DNA of 64,000 nucleotides, taken from Candidatus Melainabacteria bacterium. Lineage in GTDB: Bacteria; Cyanobacteriota; Vampirovibrionia; Vampirovibrionales; Vampirovibrionaceae. The translations under genes were made by a program, and so were the position numbers. The DNA lies in contig CABHPA010000198.1 of assembly GCA_902168245.1 (NCBI GenBank), positions 17,300 to 81,299 of the forward strand, written 5' to 3'. This document shows, piece by piece, positions 9,124-18,406 of the stretch (positions are counted from its first letter, which is position 1; each line of letters begins with the position of its first letter). Under the pieces are notes generated by a model. The model saw only the letters and a list, made by a program, of their open reading frames with translations, had not been told where the DNA came from and ran no database searches.

Positions 9124-10167
9124 ATGACCGTATCACCTGATTTTGAACAGATACTCGTTACCGCCACCCGTTTTCTGGTGGATGACTCCTCCCCTGATGG
9201 ACTATCGGGGTGCAAAAGCCTGATTGAAAACCGTCATCTCGGCTGGCTGGTCGTTACAAACCTGGATAACAGCCTTTTGTATTGTACACCGGGAGCCTTG
9301 GAAACCGCCACCTTTTTCCGTTCCTCGGCAAAACCCTTTCAGGCGTTCCCACTCGTGGAAAAAGGCTTCTCAAAACAACTCACCACCGAAGAGCTGGCTA
9401 TCGCCTGCGCTTCCCATACCGGCTCTCAACAACACCTTGAACTGGCGCGCAGTATTCTGACAAAGGCGGGACTTTCTGAAGCACAATTACAGTGCGGCCC
9501 CCACGCCCCCAGTGATCCGGCCATGCAGGAAGCATTAAGACAGAGCGCCGGACACCCCACCAAGGCCCATAACAATTGCTCCGGCAAACATGCGGCCATG
9601 TTATTTTACTGCCAGCAAGCCGGGCTAGACCCATCCTCATACCTAAGCCCCTCCCATCCTCTCCAGCAAAGCATTTTAAATGCGTTAAGGTGCTGGGGCC
9701 GCGTGGATGAAATCCCACTAGCCATTGATGGTTGCGGCGCCCCGGTGTTTTATTTGCCGCTTAGAACCATGGCGCTGCTTTACGCCCACCTGGGCAGCAC
9801 TGAAGACTTCCGGCCACTTCAAACGGCAATGACTAGTTATCCGACGATTGTTGGCGGGGAGGGTCGCGTAGATACCGTGCTAATGCAGGCCAGCCAAGGC
9901 AAGCTGCTGGCAAAGGTGGGCGCGGATGGCGTACTATGCGTGGCGCGCGTCAACAAAGGGGAAGGGCTGGCCCTAAAATTGGCCGATGGCTCCGGTGAAG
10001 TGCGTGACATGACACTGGTACAGATTCTGCTGAAACTGGGCTGGCTGGAGCAGGAAGCATTACAAGATCCCCGGTTGGCCAATTATCTGACCAAAACTGC
10101 CCGATTCAACACCCAGAATAAGACAGTGGGCGAATATCACGTCCACTTTAACCCGGAGCGCAACTAA
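9124..10167 (+). CDS. Asparaginase (Asparaginase_II family)
   Basis: 347 residues resembling the asparaginase family of Rhizobium-type enzymes (Pfam Asparaginase_II): RSSAKPFQAFPLVEKG, ACASHTG, CGPHAPSD, NNCSGKHAAML and IDGCGAPVF are family blocks. Expected reaction: L-asparagine to aspartate and ammonia, in the cytoplasm since no signal peptide is seen. It is transcribed divergently from the TonB-like genes across a 125-bp AT-rich spacer. The next gene starts 2 nt after its stop, so the two form an operon. Confidence 0.85.
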   Translation: MTVSPDFEQILVTATRFLVDDSSPDGLSGCKSLIENRHLGWLVVTNLDNSLLYCTPGALETATFFRSSAKPFQAFPLVEKGFSKQLTTEELAIACASHTGSQQHLELARSILTKAGLSEAQLQCGPHAPSDPAMQEALRQSAGHPTKAHNNCSGKHAAMLFYCQQAGLDPSSYLSPSHPLQQSILNALRCWGRVDEIPLAIDGCGAPVFYLPLRTMALLYAHLGSTEDFRPLQTAMTSYPTIVGGEGRVDTVLMQASQGKLLAKVGADGVLCVARVNKGEGLALKLADGSGEVRDMTLVQILLKLGWLEQEALQDPRLANYLTKTARFNTQNKTVGEYHVHFNPERN

Positions 10168-10169
10168 CC

Positions 10170-10658
10170 TTGCAGGAATGGGAAAAACTGCTCGGCATGA
10201 AATGGCCCCAGAACGCCTGCGATCGCTCAGGCGAATGCTGCCGGGGCGCCGCCCAACTTGCCCCCTGGGACAAACTGATTCAGCAAGCCGCTGAAGGAAG
10301 CCAGACTGCGCGAAACTTCCTGTCTCAGTATATTCCCTACCCAAACCGGACAGAAGCGCTACTCAACGCACCGGACGCAGTGGAAGCCTCCCTTGAGATT
10401 GCCCGTCTGCGAGGGGACAAAGAAGAAGACATCATTTTCTACCACTGCATCTATCTAAAAGGGCAGAGCGCTTGCCAGATTTATGAGGACCGACCCGCTT
10501 TATGCCGGGACTTCCCTGAATCCCCGTTTGGGGCAATCCCTAAATGCTGCGGCTATTCTGAAGCCCAAAAGCAGTGCATGGACAAAATCGACGCAATGAA
10601 AACCGAGCTGCAACGGCTAAAAGCCCTGCAAGCCAGCCAAGGAATGACGGACGCATGA
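10170..10658 (+). CDS. YkgJ-type cysteine-cluster protein
   Basis: 162 residues with the zinc- or iron-chelating cysteine pattern of the YkgJ/CxxCxxCC family: CDRSGECCRG near residues 17-26, then YHCIYLKGQSACQIYEDRPALCRDFP and CCGYSEAQKQC. The biochemical role of this family is not established. The predicted TTG start lies 2 nt after the asparaginase stop, with GGAG 11 nt upstream; an ATG at 10197 is an alternative. Coupling to asparaginase is seen but its meaning is unknown. Confidence 0.75.
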   Translation: MQEWEKLLGMKWPQNACDRSGECCRGAAQLAPWDKLIQQAAEGSQTARNFLSQYIPYPNRTEALLNAPDAVEASLEIARLRGDKEEDIIFYHCIYLKGQSACQIYEDRPALCRDFPESPFGAIPKCCGYSEAQKQCMDKIDAMKTELQRLKALQASQGMTDA

Positions 10659-10704
10659 ATATCCGCCCGGCTTTGTAACAAAAAGCAAACTCCGAATCGA
10701 ATGA

Positions 10705-10732
10705 TTGACAGCCTGCCTTTAAAGCTTATGAT
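10705..10732 (+). promoter_or_regulatory. Promoter of the tRNA cluster
   Basis: A perfect -35 TTGACA (10705-10710), 16-nt spacer and -10 TATGAT (10727-10732), 47 nt before the first tRNA. This is the best sigma70-type match in the window and fits strong stable-RNA transcription. Confidence 0.75.
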
Positions 10733-10779
10733 GAATAAACTGTGATAGCCCCGCTTTATCCTGATGGATAAAAACCCGG

Positions 10780-10851
10780 GCCGGTGTAGCTCAATGGCAG
10801 AGCAACGGTTTTGTAAACCGTAGGTTGCGGGTTCGAGTCCCATCACCGGCT
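10780..10851 (+). tRNA. tRNA-Thr (anticodon TGT)
   Basis: 72 nt; acceptor GCCGGTG pairs with CACCGGC, D-arm GCTC/GAGC, anticodon stem ACGGT/ACCGT with loop TTTGTAA (anticodon TGT), T-loop TTCGAGT. The CCA is not encoded. The T-stem has one C-A mismatch as I fold it. Confidence 0.95.
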
Positions 10852-10881
10852 ATTACATGTTCTCCCCGACTCTCCACTTAA

Positions 10882-10962
10882 GGGTAGGTGCCCGAGGGGT
10901 TAAAGGGGGCGGTCTGTAAAACCGTTGCGAAAGCTACGTTGGTTCAAATCCAACCCTACCCA
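10882..10962 (+). tRNA. tRNA-Tyr (anticodon GTA)
   Basis: 81 nt; acceptor GGGTAGG/CCTACCC with discriminator A, anticodon stem GCGGT/ACCGT with loop CTGTAAA (anticodon GTA), a long class II variable arm (TGCGAAAGCTAC region) typical of bacterial tRNA-Tyr, and T-loop TTCAAAT. CCA not encoded. Confidence 0.95.
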
Positions 10963-10965
10963 TAC

Positions 10966-10996
10966 CAAAACCGCTCCCAAGGGGGCGGTTTTGTTC
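10966..10996 (+). terminator. Terminator after tRNA-Tyr
   Basis: AAAACCGCTCCC (10967-10978) pairs with GGGGGCGGTTTT (10981-10992) just 4 nt after tRNA-Tyr, followed by TTTTGTTCTT. It would separate the first two tRNAs from the tRNA-Thr(GGT)-tuf unit. The 180 nt that follow show no gene I can support. Confidence 0.75.
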
Positions 10997-11180
10997 TTAG
11001 GAGGGCGCTCACACAAGCGCTTCCATGCCTCCCAAAGTCAGAAGGCACAAGGATTCAAAAAAACTTGCAAATTTCATCGCCCGAAAAGCTAGACAGAAAC
11101 GATCCCTTTGTGATTTTCTATTATTCCGAAGTTCTCCCCGGTATTGATTTGGCAATCTACCCTATTCAGTACTAGTCAAT

Positions 11181-11252
11181 GCCCATGTGGCGCAGGGGTA
11201 GCGCATCCCCTTGGTAAGGGGAAGGTCACGAGTTCGAATCTCGTCATGGGCT
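11181..11252 (+). tRNA. tRNA-Thr (anticodon GGT)
   Basis: 72 nt; acceptor GCCCATG/CATGGGC, D-arm GCGC/GCGC, anticodon stem TCCCC/GGGGA with loop TTGGTAA (anticodon GGT), T-stem ACGAG/CTCGT with TTCGAAT loop. It lies 184 nt upstream of tuf, the position that thrT holds before tufB in E. coli. Confidence 0.95.
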
Positions 11253-11436
11253 TTTCTATTTTTTTTGTTTGTGGTTATTTTATTTCCACGTGTCCTTTTA
11301 CACTGAAAATAGCCTTAAGGCTGGAAAAGGGCATTCTGAACCGGAAAATCCCCAGGAATATCGGGCATCCTTCCAGGTAGCGGTTATTAAAACTCTTTCA
11401 ATAAGACAGTGAACACGTAAAGGAGACAACAGAAAC

Positions 11437-12621
11437 ATGGCTCGCGAAAAGTTTCAGAGGAATAAACCTCACGTCAATATTGGAACCATTGGTCACGTTG
11501 ACCATGGTAAAACCACGTTGACCGCAGCGATTACCAACGTTCTGGCTTCTGAAGGCAAGGCTCAAGCAAAAAAATTCGATGAAATTGACGCCGCTCCTGA
11601 GGAAAAAGCACGTGGTATTACGATTTCCACCGCGCACGTCGAGTACGAAACCGATGCGCGTCACTACGCTCACGTAGACTGCCCAGGCCACGCCGACTAC
11701 GTTAAGAACATGATTACTGGTGCCGCACAAATGGACGGCGCTATTTTGGTTATTGCGGCTACCGACGGCCCGATGCCGCAGACCCGTGAGCACATCCTAT
11801 TGGCCCGCCAGGTTGGCGTTCCCCAGTTGGTTGTATTCCTCAACAAGTGCGATATGGTTGACGATCCTGAATTACTCGAACTGGTCGAAATGGAAACCCG
11901 CGAATTGCTGAGCAAGTACGAATTCGATGGCGACAACATCCGTATCGTTCGCGGTTCCGCTTTGAAAGCTTTGGAAGGTGATGCTAACTGGGTTACAGCC
12001 ATTAAAGAATTGATGACCGCTGTTGACGAGAGCATCCCCACCCCTGAGCGCCCCGTGGATCAGCCTTTCCTGATGCCCATTGAAGATGTATTCACCATCA
12101 CCGGCCGTGGCACCGTTGTAACCGGTCGTATTGAGCGTGGTAAGGTGAACGTGGGTGATGAAGTTGAGATTATTGGTCTCGGCGATACCCGTAAAACCAC
12201 CGTTACCGGTATCGAAATGTTCCGCAAGATGCTGGATGAAGGTCTGGCAGGCGACAACATCGGTGCTTTGCTCCGTGGTATCGATAAAGAATCCGTTGAG
12301 CGCGGCCAAGTTCTCGCAAAACCGGGTTCCATCAAGCCCCACACCAAATTCAAAGCCAACGTGTACGTTCTGAGCAAGGATGAAGGCGGTCGCCATACTC
12401 CTTTCTTCAGCAACTACCGCCCTCAGTTCTACGTTCGTACGACCGATGTAACCGGCACCATTAAACTGCCCGATGGCGTTGAGATGGTTATGCCTGGCGA
12501 CAACATCGTGATGGAAGTTGAGCTGATTACCCCGGTTGCTATCGAGCAAGGGATGCGTTTCGCTATTCGCGAAGGCGGCCGCACGGTAGGCGCCGGTGTA
12601 GTAGACACTATTATCAATTAA
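11437..12621 (+). CDS. tuf: Elongation factor Tu
   Basis: EF-Tu carries aminoacyl-tRNA to the ribosomal A site. The 394 residues include GHVDHGKT (19-26), the switch region [15 protein letters not shown] (G3), NKCD (G4), SALKAL (G5) and the domain II/III blocks [13 protein letters not shown] and [19 protein letters not shown] stands upstream of the ATG. It is followed by rpsJ after 33 nt, so it heads the ribosomal cluster. Confidence 0.98.
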   Translation: MAREKFQRNKPHVNIGTIGHVDHGKTTLTAAITNVLASEGKAQAKKFDEIDAAPEEKARGITISTAHVEYETDARHYAHVDCPGHADYVKNMITGAAQMDGAILVIAATDGPMPQTREHILLARQVGVPQLVVFLNKCDMVDDPELLELVEMETRELLSKYEFDGDNIRIVRGSALKALEGDANWVTAIKELMTAVDESIPTPERPVDQPFLMPIEDVFTITGRGTVVTGRIERGKVNVGDEVEIIGLGDTRKTTVTGIEMFRKMLDEGLAGDNIGALLRGIDKESVERGQVLAKPGSIKPHTKFKANVYVLSKDEGGRHTPFFSNYRPQFYVRTTDVTGTIKLPDGVEMVMPGDNIVMEVELITPVAIEQGMRFAIREGGRTVGAGVVDTIIN

Positions 12622-12654
12622 TAAGTTAATGACGCAGAAGTAGGAAGAAGGAAC

Positions 12655-12990
12655 ATGGCTACAACGGCAAAGAAAAAAGCCCCCAAACAAAACCGGGTAC
12701 GCATTCGTTTAAAATCTTACGACAGCCGACTCATTGACACTTCGGCCCAAAAGATAGTAGACGTTGCAAAAAATGCCCAGGGCAAAGTCGTTGGCCCTAT
12801 TCCTCTTCCTACTCACCGTCAAGTTTTCTGTGTTCTTAGATCGCCTCACGTTAATAAAAAGTCTCGTGAGCACTTCGAAATCCGCACCCACAAACGCTTA
12901 ATCGACATCATTGATCCTGGTCAGGATTTCGCCAATCAATTAAGCCGGTTGGATTTGCCGGCCGGGGTTGATATCGAAGTACGCTTGTAA
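12655..12990 (+). CDS. rpsJ: 30S ribosomal protein S10
   Basis: S10 is a 30S head protein and, as NusE, part of antitermination complexes. 111 residues, about six longer than usual because of a Lys-rich N-terminus ([11 protein letters not shown]). Core [20 protein letters not shown] and [11 protein letters not shown] are canonical. RBS AAGGA lies before the ATG. It is followed by a 111-nt gap, the largest gap inside the ribosomal cluster. Confidence 0.97.
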   Translation: MATTAKKKAPKQNRVRIRLKSYDSRLIDTSAQKIVDVAKNAQGKVVGPIPLPTHRQVFCVLRSPHVNKKSREHFEIRTHKRLIDIIDPGQDFANQLSRLDLPAGVDIEVRL

Positions 12991-13101
12991 TACATTAAAA
13001 GCCTCCTCAGGTTAGACATTTTCTCGTTCCCAGTGGAAACAGTGACAACTGAATACGTTTAAACTCAGACCACTTACTCAAGTAAATGAAAGGTAAACAA
13101 G

Positions 13102-13770
13102 GTGAGTTTTCCAAGACTGATTGGTAGAAAACGCGGCATGACCCAAGTCTTTACAGAAGACGGGTCCGCTGTCCCCGTAACGGTTGTTGAGCTTCTTCCG
13201 TTAACGGTCACCCAGGTAAAAACCGAGCAGAATGATGGCTATACGGCTATCCAAGTCGGTTTTGTCCAGGCTAAAGCCAAGCACTTAACCAAGGCGCGTC
13301 AGCAGCATTTGTTGAAAAATAATTTGCCACTGCTTCGCAAATTGAAAGAAGTTCGGCTTCCTGTTGCCGAAGCGGAAAGCTTCAAAATTGGCGATGTGAT
13401 TCAGCCAGTTGGAGATGGGTCTTTTTTGAGTGAAGGACTCTTAATTCATGTGACAGGGAAGTCTATCGGTAAAGGGTTCCAAGGCAACACAAAGCGTTGG
13501 AATCACGGTCGTGGGCCGATGAGTCACGGCTCCAAGTCCCATCGCCTCCCAGGTTCTATTGGTGCAGGAACTACGCCGGGCCGTGTATTCAAGGGGCTGC
13601 AAATGGCCGGCAAAATGGGCAATGAGCAAGTCACTGTTCGCAACCTGAAGGTTATTCGGGTCATTTCTGAAAAGAATGTGGTATTGATCAAAGGCGCTGT
13701 GCCAGGTGTTGAAGGTGGTCTTTTGACCATTCAGCCAAAAGCAGAGCGCTGGAATCAGCCGAAGTATTAA
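13102..13770 (+). CDS. rplC: 50S ribosomal protein L3
   Basis: L3 organises the peptidyl-transferase region of 23S rRNA. 222 residues starting with GTG (FPRLIGRKRGMTQVF); signature GFQGNTKRWNHGRGPMSHGSK-type loop near residues 128-150 and GRVFKGLQMAGKMG. The downstream gene rplD begins 14 nt later. Confidence 0.97.
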   Translation: MSFPRLIGRKRGMTQVFTEDGSAVPVTVVELLPLTVTQVKTEQNDGYTAIQVGFVQAKAKHLTKARQQHLLKNNLPLLRKLKEVRLPVAEAESFKIGDVIQPVGDGSFLSEGLLIHVTGKSIGKGFQGNTKRWNHGRGPMSHGSKSHRLPGSIGAGTTPGRVFKGLQMAGKMGNEQVTVRNLKVIRVISEKNVVLIKGAVPGVEGGLLTIQPKAERWNQPKY

Positions 13771-13784
13771 GGAGATAGGTCATC

Positions 13785-14438
13785 ATGGCTGAAGAAAAAA
13801 TATTACTTACAAAGTTCTCCAAAGAAGGCAAAGAAGCTGGCCAGGTAGAAGTATCTTCCGAAGTGTTCGGTATTGAGCCTAACCTGCATGTGCTGCACCA
13901 AGCAGTCCGTCGTGAGCTGGCTAATGGACGTGCCGGCACCGCATGTACCAAAACCCGTGGAGAAGTCCGAGGTGGCGGCAAGAAGCCTTGGAAACAAAAG
14001 GGTACGGGTCGTGCCCGCGCTGGCAGTATCCGTTCTCCATTATGGGTTGGCGGTGGTGTCACGTTTGGCCCTAGACCTCGTGACTACTCCTTCAATCTCC
14101 CCAGGAAAGTTCGTGTTCTGGCAATTCGTTCTTCTTTGTCTGCTGCACAAAGCAAATTTAAAGTTTTAGAAGACTTTTCATTTTTAAGTGCACCTAAAAC
14201 CAAAGAAGTTGCATCGCTAATAAACAGCCTCGGTCTACAATCCAAAAAAGTACTTATTTTGGCTGACTACAAGGCAGCTGAAAATCAATACTTACTCTTG
14301 GCGAGCCGTAACTTGGCCGGTGTCAAGGTTCGTTTGCCTCATAACCTGAGTGTAAAAGACCTTTTAGACGCTGATGCTGTTGTAGTCAGCGCCAGTGCGG
14401 TACAAGAAATCAATGAAAGGTATGCCGCATATGTCTAA
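13785..14438 (+). CDS. rplD: 50S ribosomal protein L4
   Basis: L4 lines the peptide exit tunnel and in some bacteria represses its own S10 operon. 217 residues with the conserved tunnel loop (TKTRGEVRGGGKKPWKQKGT then GRARAGSIRSPLW). AAGGAG precedes the ATG. It overlaps rplW by 8 nt (ATGTCTAA). Confidence 0.96.
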   Translation: MAEEKILLTKFSKEGKEAGQVEVSSEVFGIEPNLHVLHQAVRRELANGRAGTACTKTRGEVRGGGKKPWKQKGTGRARAGSIRSPLWVGGGVTFGPRPRDYSFNLPRKVRVLAIRSSLSAAQSKFKVLEDFSFLSAPKTKEVASLINSLGLQSKKVLILADYKAAENQYLLLASRNLAGVKVRLPHNLSVKDLLDADAVVVSASAVQEINERYAAYV

Positions 14439-14736
14439 AGCAGCCCAGCAATCCGAACTTTACAATTTACTAAAGCGGCCCATTGTGACTGAAAAGACAA
14501 CCAATCTAGCCAGTTTTGGTCAGTATGTTTTTGAAGTCGTTAAAGATGCTAATAAGATCCAGCTTGCACAGGCATTTGAATTGGCATTTCCGGGTCGCAA
14601 GGTGCGTGCTGTACGGTTAATCACCGTTCCAGCCCGTACAAAACGTTATGGTAAAAGAATTGGCAAAACCCAAGAGAAGAGAAAAGCTGTTTTCTCTATT
14701 GAAGGTGAGCCAATCGAACTCTTCACAGGAGTATAA
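14431..14736 (+). CDS. rplW: 50S ribosomal protein L23
   Basis: L23 sits at the tunnel exit and is the docking site for trigger factor and SRP. 101 residues from the ATG at 14431 that overlaps rplD; core [14 protein letters not shown] and the [17 protein letters not shown] loop. Starts further upstream (14395, 14422) are possible but lie inside rplD. Confidence 0.95.
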   Translation: MSKAAQQSELYNLLKRPIVTEKTTNLASFGQYVFEVVKDANKIQLAQAFELAFPGRKVRAVRLITVPARTKRYGKRIGKTQEKRKAVFSIEGEPIELFTGV

Positions 14737-14741
14737 GCGTT

Positions 14742-15572
14742 ATGGCTGTCAAGCAATTCAAACCAACCTCCGCCGGTGTTCGCGGCATGTCCAAACTTGA
14801 GACAGCTGATATCACTACGGATAAGCCCTTCAAGCCGCTTCTTCGCAAGCTCAAAAAGCATGCTGGCCGCAACAACTATGGGCGTATTACCACTCGTCAT
14901 CAGGGTGGTGGCAATAAAAAACACTACAGAGTCATTGATTTCCGACGTGATAAACGCGATATTCCAGGTGTAATTAGTACCATTGAATACGATCCCAATC
15001 GCAATGTCAGGATTTCCTTGGTTACTTATGCAGATGGTGAAAAGCGTTACATACTGAAGCCTGATGGGCTTAAAGTTGGCGATAGCATCATGGCTGGTGC
15101 CTCTGCAGAAATCAAGCCAGGCAATGCACTTCCCTTAAGAAATATCCCTCTGGGTTCCGTGGTTCATAATATTGAAATGATACCGGGCCGTGGCGGTCAG
15201 TTGGTACGTTCTGCTGGCGGCTCAGCCCAGCTCGTTGCAAAGGAAGGTGATTTTGCAACACTTCGCCTTCCCAGCTCTGAAATGCGGATGGTGCGTATTG
15301 ATTGTTATGCCACTATTGGCACTTTAAGCAATCCGGAATATAAAAACCTGAAATTAGGTAAAGCAGGTCGTAAGCGCCATATGGGTATCCGCCCTACCGT
15401 TCGCGGTTCTGTCATGAACCCTGTGGATCACCCTCACGGTGGCGGTGAAGGCAGGGCACCCATTGGACGGCCAACACCTGTTACCCCCTGGGGTAAACCT
15501 ACATTGGGTTATAAAACCCGTAGTCGCCGAAAGGCTTCCAATAAGTATATCGTCAGACGACGCACGAAATAG
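14742..15572 (+). CDS. rplB: 50S ribosomal protein L2
   Basis: L2 is a universal 50S protein next to the peptidyl-transferase centre. 276 residues, normal length; [16 protein letters not shown] near residue 50, [18 protein letters not shown], and the conserved [14 protein letters not shown] with the essential His near residue 231. It starts 5 nt after rplW. Confidence 0.98.
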   Translation: MAVKQFKPTSAGVRGMSKLETADITTDKPFKPLLRKLKKHAGRNNYGRITTRHQGGGNKKHYRVIDFRRDKRDIPGVISTIEYDPNRNVRISLVTYADGEKRYILKPDGLKVGDSIMAGASAEIKPGNALPLRNIPLGSVVHNIEMIPGRGGQLVRSAGGSAQLVAKEGDFATLRLPSSEMRMVRIDCYATIGTLSNPEYKNLKLGKAGRKRHMGIRPTVRGSVMNPVDHPHGGGEGRAPIGRPTPVTPWGKPTLGYKTRSRRKASNKYIVRRRTK

Positions 15573-15586
15573 GAGTTTTACATCTT

Positions 15587-15868
15587 ATGCCTCGCTCTTT
15601 GAAAAAAGGCCCATTTGTAGACGACCACCTCGGCGACAAGGTGGAGGAACTCAATAAAACCGGAGACAAAAAGGTTATTAAGACCTGGTCCCGTCGTTCC
15701 ATGATTATCCCCGATATGATTGGGCACACGATTGCAGTTCACAACGGCTCCAAGCATGTTCCTGTTTACATTACTGAACAAATGATTGGTCACAAGCTGG
15801 GCGAATTTGCCCCCACCCGATTCTTCCGCGGCCATGCAGGCAGCGACAAGAAAGCGGGCAAGAAATAG
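15587..15868 (+). CDS. rpsS: 30S ribosomal protein S19
   Basis: S19 is in the 30S head and contacts S13. 93 residues; [31 protein letters not shown] and [16 protein letters not shown] are canonical. RBS AGGAG upstream. Confidence 0.97.
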   Translation: MPRSLKKGPFVDDHLGDKVEELNKTGDKKVIKTWSRRSMIIPDMIGHTIAVHNGSKHVPVYITEQMIGHKLGEFAPTRFFRGHAGSDKKAGKK

Positions 15869-15880
15869 GACACAGAAATA

Positions 15881-16240
15881 ATGGCAACGAACACAATGGA
15901 AGCTCAGGCCAAACAAAAGTATATCATTATGTCTCCTCGTAAACTACGGCGGGTTGTGGATACTATTCGTGGAAAACGAGTTACGGAAGCTTACAATATG
16001 CTGCGCCTGATGCCTTATGAAGCAGCTCGGGTGGTGCTAAAAAAGTTAATTGAAGCAACCAGCAACGCCCAGGTAAAGTTTGGCGTTGAAGATCCGGCTC
16101 AACTCGTCATCAGTCGCGCCTTTGCAGATGAAGGGCCTTCTTACAGAAGATACAAGCCACGCGCTCAAGGTCGTATCTACCGCAGAGAGAAGCCAACCTC
16201 GCATCTCACCATTGCAGTGCAAGTTAAAGAAGCCAAATAG
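15881..16240 (+). CDS. rplV: 50S ribosomal protein L22
   Basis: L22 reaches into the peptide tunnel. 119 residues; YIIMSPRKLRRVVDTIRGK, then the tunnel hairpin RYKPRAQGRIYRREKPTSH with the motif affected in macrolide resistance in other bacteria (wild-type-like here). Begins 12 nt after rpsS. Confidence 0.96.
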   Translation: MATNTMEAQAKQKYIIMSPRKLRRVVDTIRGKRVTEAYNMLRLMPYEAARVVLKKLIEATSNAQVKFGVEDPAQLVISRAFADEGPSYRRYKPRAQGRIYRREKPTSHLTIAVQVKEAK

Positions 16241-16252
16241 AAGGAAACAACC

Positions 16253-17122
16253 GTGGGACAGAAGGTTAACCCTAAAGCGTTACGGCTAGGCATTATCCAT
16301 ACTTCTGACAGCATCTGGTTTGCTAGTAAAAAAGACTATGCCAAGAATGTTAAAGAAGATGCCTTGATTCGCAGCTTTTTGAAGAAAAAGCTCAAAACCG
16401 CAGCCGTCAGCCGTATTGAAATCGATCGCAAGGCCCAGCGTCTAATTGTCCGTATTATTACCGGCCGTCCAGGGATGGTTGTAGGACGCGGCGGTCAGGG
16501 ATTAGATACTTTACGCAAGCAGGTACAAGCGCTCACTAATCGCAAGGACATCCAGATTGACGTTATGGAAGTCAGTCGGATTGAAGCGGATGCAACCCTC
16601 GTTGCAGAATCCATCGCTCAGCAGCTTGAAAAAAGGATTGCTTATCGCCGTGCAATGAAGCAATCCATTCAACGCTCCATGCGTTCTGGTATCAAGGGTA
16701 TCAAGATTATGATCGCCGGCCGTTTGGGTGGTGCCGAGATTGCCCGCACAGAATGGGCAAAGGAAGGGCGCATTCCGCTGCACACTTTCCGCGCCGACAT
16801 CGATTATGGCGTTGCAGAGGCGCTGACCGTATTTGGTATTATCGGTGTCAAAGTTTGGATCTTCAAAGGCGAAGTAATGCCTGGCGAGAGTGCCATTTCT
16901 AACGTAAAATCCAAGGCCGCTCGCCCGGAAGATGCGCAAACCCGTGAGTCCGGATTACAAGGCGCTGGTCGTCGTGGTGGTCCTGGCGGTGGCGGCCCTG
17001 GCGGCAACCGTGGTGGTGGTCGTGGACGTGGCGGTGAAAACCGAGGCGGACGTGGCAACGGTGGCCGAAAAGATTCCCAAAATCCGGCAGCTCCTGCCGA
17101 AACAACCCCCTCTGAGGAGTAA
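16253..17122 (+). CDS. rpsC: 30S ribosomal protein S3 with long Gly/Arg-rich tail
   Basis: S3 helps form the mRNA entry channel. The body (about residues 1-215) is normal: MGQKVNPKALRLGI, KH domain with GRPGMVVGRGGQGLD, and GRLGGAEIARTEW. At 289 residues it is about 60-70 longer than common S3. The extra tail is Gly/Arg-rich (GRRGGPGGGGPGGNRGGG) and ends acidic. Such RGG-like tails often bind RNA; that role here is inference. GTG start with AAGGAAA upstream. Confidence 0.95.
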   Translation: MGQKVNPKALRLGIIHTSDSIWFASKKDYAKNVKEDALIRSFLKKKLKTAAVSRIEIDRKAQRLIVRIITGRPGMVVGRGGQGLDTLRKQVQALTNRKDIQIDVMEVSRIEADATLVAESIAQQLEKRIAYRRAMKQSIQRSMRSGIKGIKIMIAGRLGGAEIARTEWAKEGRIPLHTFRADIDYGVAEALTVFGIIGVKVWIFKGEVMPGESAISNVKSKAARPEDAQTRESGLQGAGRRGGPGGGGPGGNRGGGRGRGGENRGGRGNGGRKDSQNPAAPAETTPSEE

Positions 17123-17129
17123 TTGACCC

Positions 17130-17570
17130 ATGTTAATGCCAAAGCGTACCAAATATCGCAAACAGATGCGGGGCAATATGAAAGGCTCCGAAACAAGGGG
17201 CACGAACTTTGAGTTCGGTAGTTTTGCTCTCCAAACATTAGATCCAGGCTGGTTGACCAGCCGCCAGATTGAAGCGGCCCGTCGAGCTATGACACGTAGC
17301 ATCAAGCGGGGCGGTAAAATCTGGATTCGGATTTTTCCAGACAAACCTGTTACCAAAAAACCCGCCGAAACCCGGATGGGTTCTGGAAAAGGAAACCCGG
17401 AGTACTGGGTGGCAGTTGTAAAGCCTGGCAAACTTCTGTTTGAGATGGAGCACAGCAACCGCGAGCAAGCCGTACATGCGTTGGAGCTTGCTGCCCAAAA
17501 GCTACCCGTACGAACCAAAATTCTATGCAAAGAAGATATCGTGGGAGGTTCCACTCATGAAAATAACTGA
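17130..17570 (+). CDS. rplP: 50S ribosomal protein L16
   Basis: L16 lies near the A-site tRNA elbow on the 50S. 146 residues; [43 protein letters not shown] core, and [12 protein letters not shown]. Its last 14 nt overlap rpmC, so translation of the two is probably coupled. Confidence 0.97.
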   Translation: MLMPKRTKYRKQMRGNMKGSETRGTNFEFGSFALQTLDPGWLTSRQIEAARRAMTRSIKRGGKIWIRIFPDKPVTKKPAETRMGSGKGNPEYWVAVVKPGKLLFEMEHSNREQAVHALELAAQKLPVRTKILCKEDIVGGSTHENN

Positions 17571-17751
17571 AATGCGTGAATTGAATGCTGACGAGTTGAA
17601 TACCCACATTGAGGAAGCTCATAAAACCTTGTTCGGTGCTCGGTTCAAACATTCCATGCATCAACTGGACAATACTGCTGAACTGCGCCAGCTTCGGCAC
17701 CGGATTGCCCAGTTGAAGACAGTCCTGAACGAGAAATCGAAGCAAGCTTGA
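17557..17751 (+). CDS. rpmC: 50S ribosomal protein L29
   Basis: 64 residues forming the usual two-helix hairpin ([20 protein letters not shown], then [12 protein letters not shown]). L29 sits by L23 at the tunnel exit. The start at 17557 lies inside rplP with GGGAGG 10 nt upstream. Confidence 0.94.
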   Translation: MKITEMRELNADELNTHIEEAHKTLFGARFKHSMHQLDNTAELRQLRHRIAQLKTVLNEKSKQA

Positions 17752-17776
17752 ACCAAGAAGGACGGAAAAAGTAGCT

Positions 17777-18028
17777 ATGCCCAAGAAGGAAAAAGTCGGA
17801 ACAGTCGTTTCCAATAAAATGGATAAAACCATTGTGGTGGCTGTGGCCGAGAAGCACCCACACCCAAAGTACGGAAAAATTCAGAACAAAACCGTCAAAT
17901 TTAAAGCCCATGACGACAAGAACGAATGCCATGAAGGCGATTTGGTCAGAATCGTGGAAAGCCGTCCTTACAGTAAGGATAAGAATTGGCGTTTGTCTGC
18001 TGTTCTGGAAAAGGTTCAAGAGGTATAA
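17777..18028 (+). CDS. rpsQ: 30S ribosomal protein S17
   Basis: 83 residues, OB-fold protein of the 30S body: [16 protein letters not shown], then HPKYGKI and the C-terminal [11 protein letters not shown] block. Separated from rplN by 6 nt. Confidence 0.96.
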   Translation: MPKKEKVGTVVSNKMDKTIVVAVAEKHPHPKYGKIQNKTVKFKAHDDKNECHEGDLVRIVESRPYSKDKNWRLSAVLEKVQEV

Positions 18029-18034
18029 GACGCC

Positions 18035-18397
18035 ATGATTCAACAGGAAAGCAGATTACAAGTCGCTGACAACTCTGGAGCTTTGGAGCTTCTGTGCATC
18101 AGGGTTCTGGGTGGTAAAACCTATGCAGGCATTGGAGATCCCATTATTGCCGTTGTCAAAAAAGCCCAGCCCAATGGCAATGTAAAGAAGTCTGACATTG
18201 TCCGTGCAGTGATTGTCAGAACCAAAGCCAGTCGGCAGCGTTCTGACGGTTCTACTATTCGATTCGATGAAAACGCTGCCGTGATTATCAATAAAGAAGG
18301 CAATCCTCGGGGAACCCGCGTTTTTGGACCTGTAGCACGTGAATTGCGTGAAAAGAACTACATGAAAATCGTATCCCTTGCCCCGGAAGTTCTGTAG
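18035..18397 (+). CDS. rplN: 50S ribosomal protein L14
   Basis: 120 residues, about normal length: [31 protein letters not shown] and [14 protein letters not shown]14 helps form intersubunit bridge B8. Confidence 0.97.
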   Translation: MIQQESRLQVADNSGALELLCIRVLGGKTYAGIGDPIIAVVKKAQPNGNVKKSDIVRAVIVRTKASRQRSDGSTIRFDENAAVIINKEGNPRGTRVFGPVARELREKNYMKIVSLAPEVL

Positions 18398-18406
18398 GAG
18401 ATTACC

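Noticed and set aside
10219..10226. HIP1 octamer GCGATCGC, a cyanobacterial signature
   Set aside because: I noticed just one copy, inside the YkgJ-type gene; no enrichment, so not evidence of lineage.
10963..11180. Possible tRNA-Gly as found between tyrU and thrT in E. coli
   Set aside because: No cloverleaf; the only strong structure is a terminator at 10966-10996.
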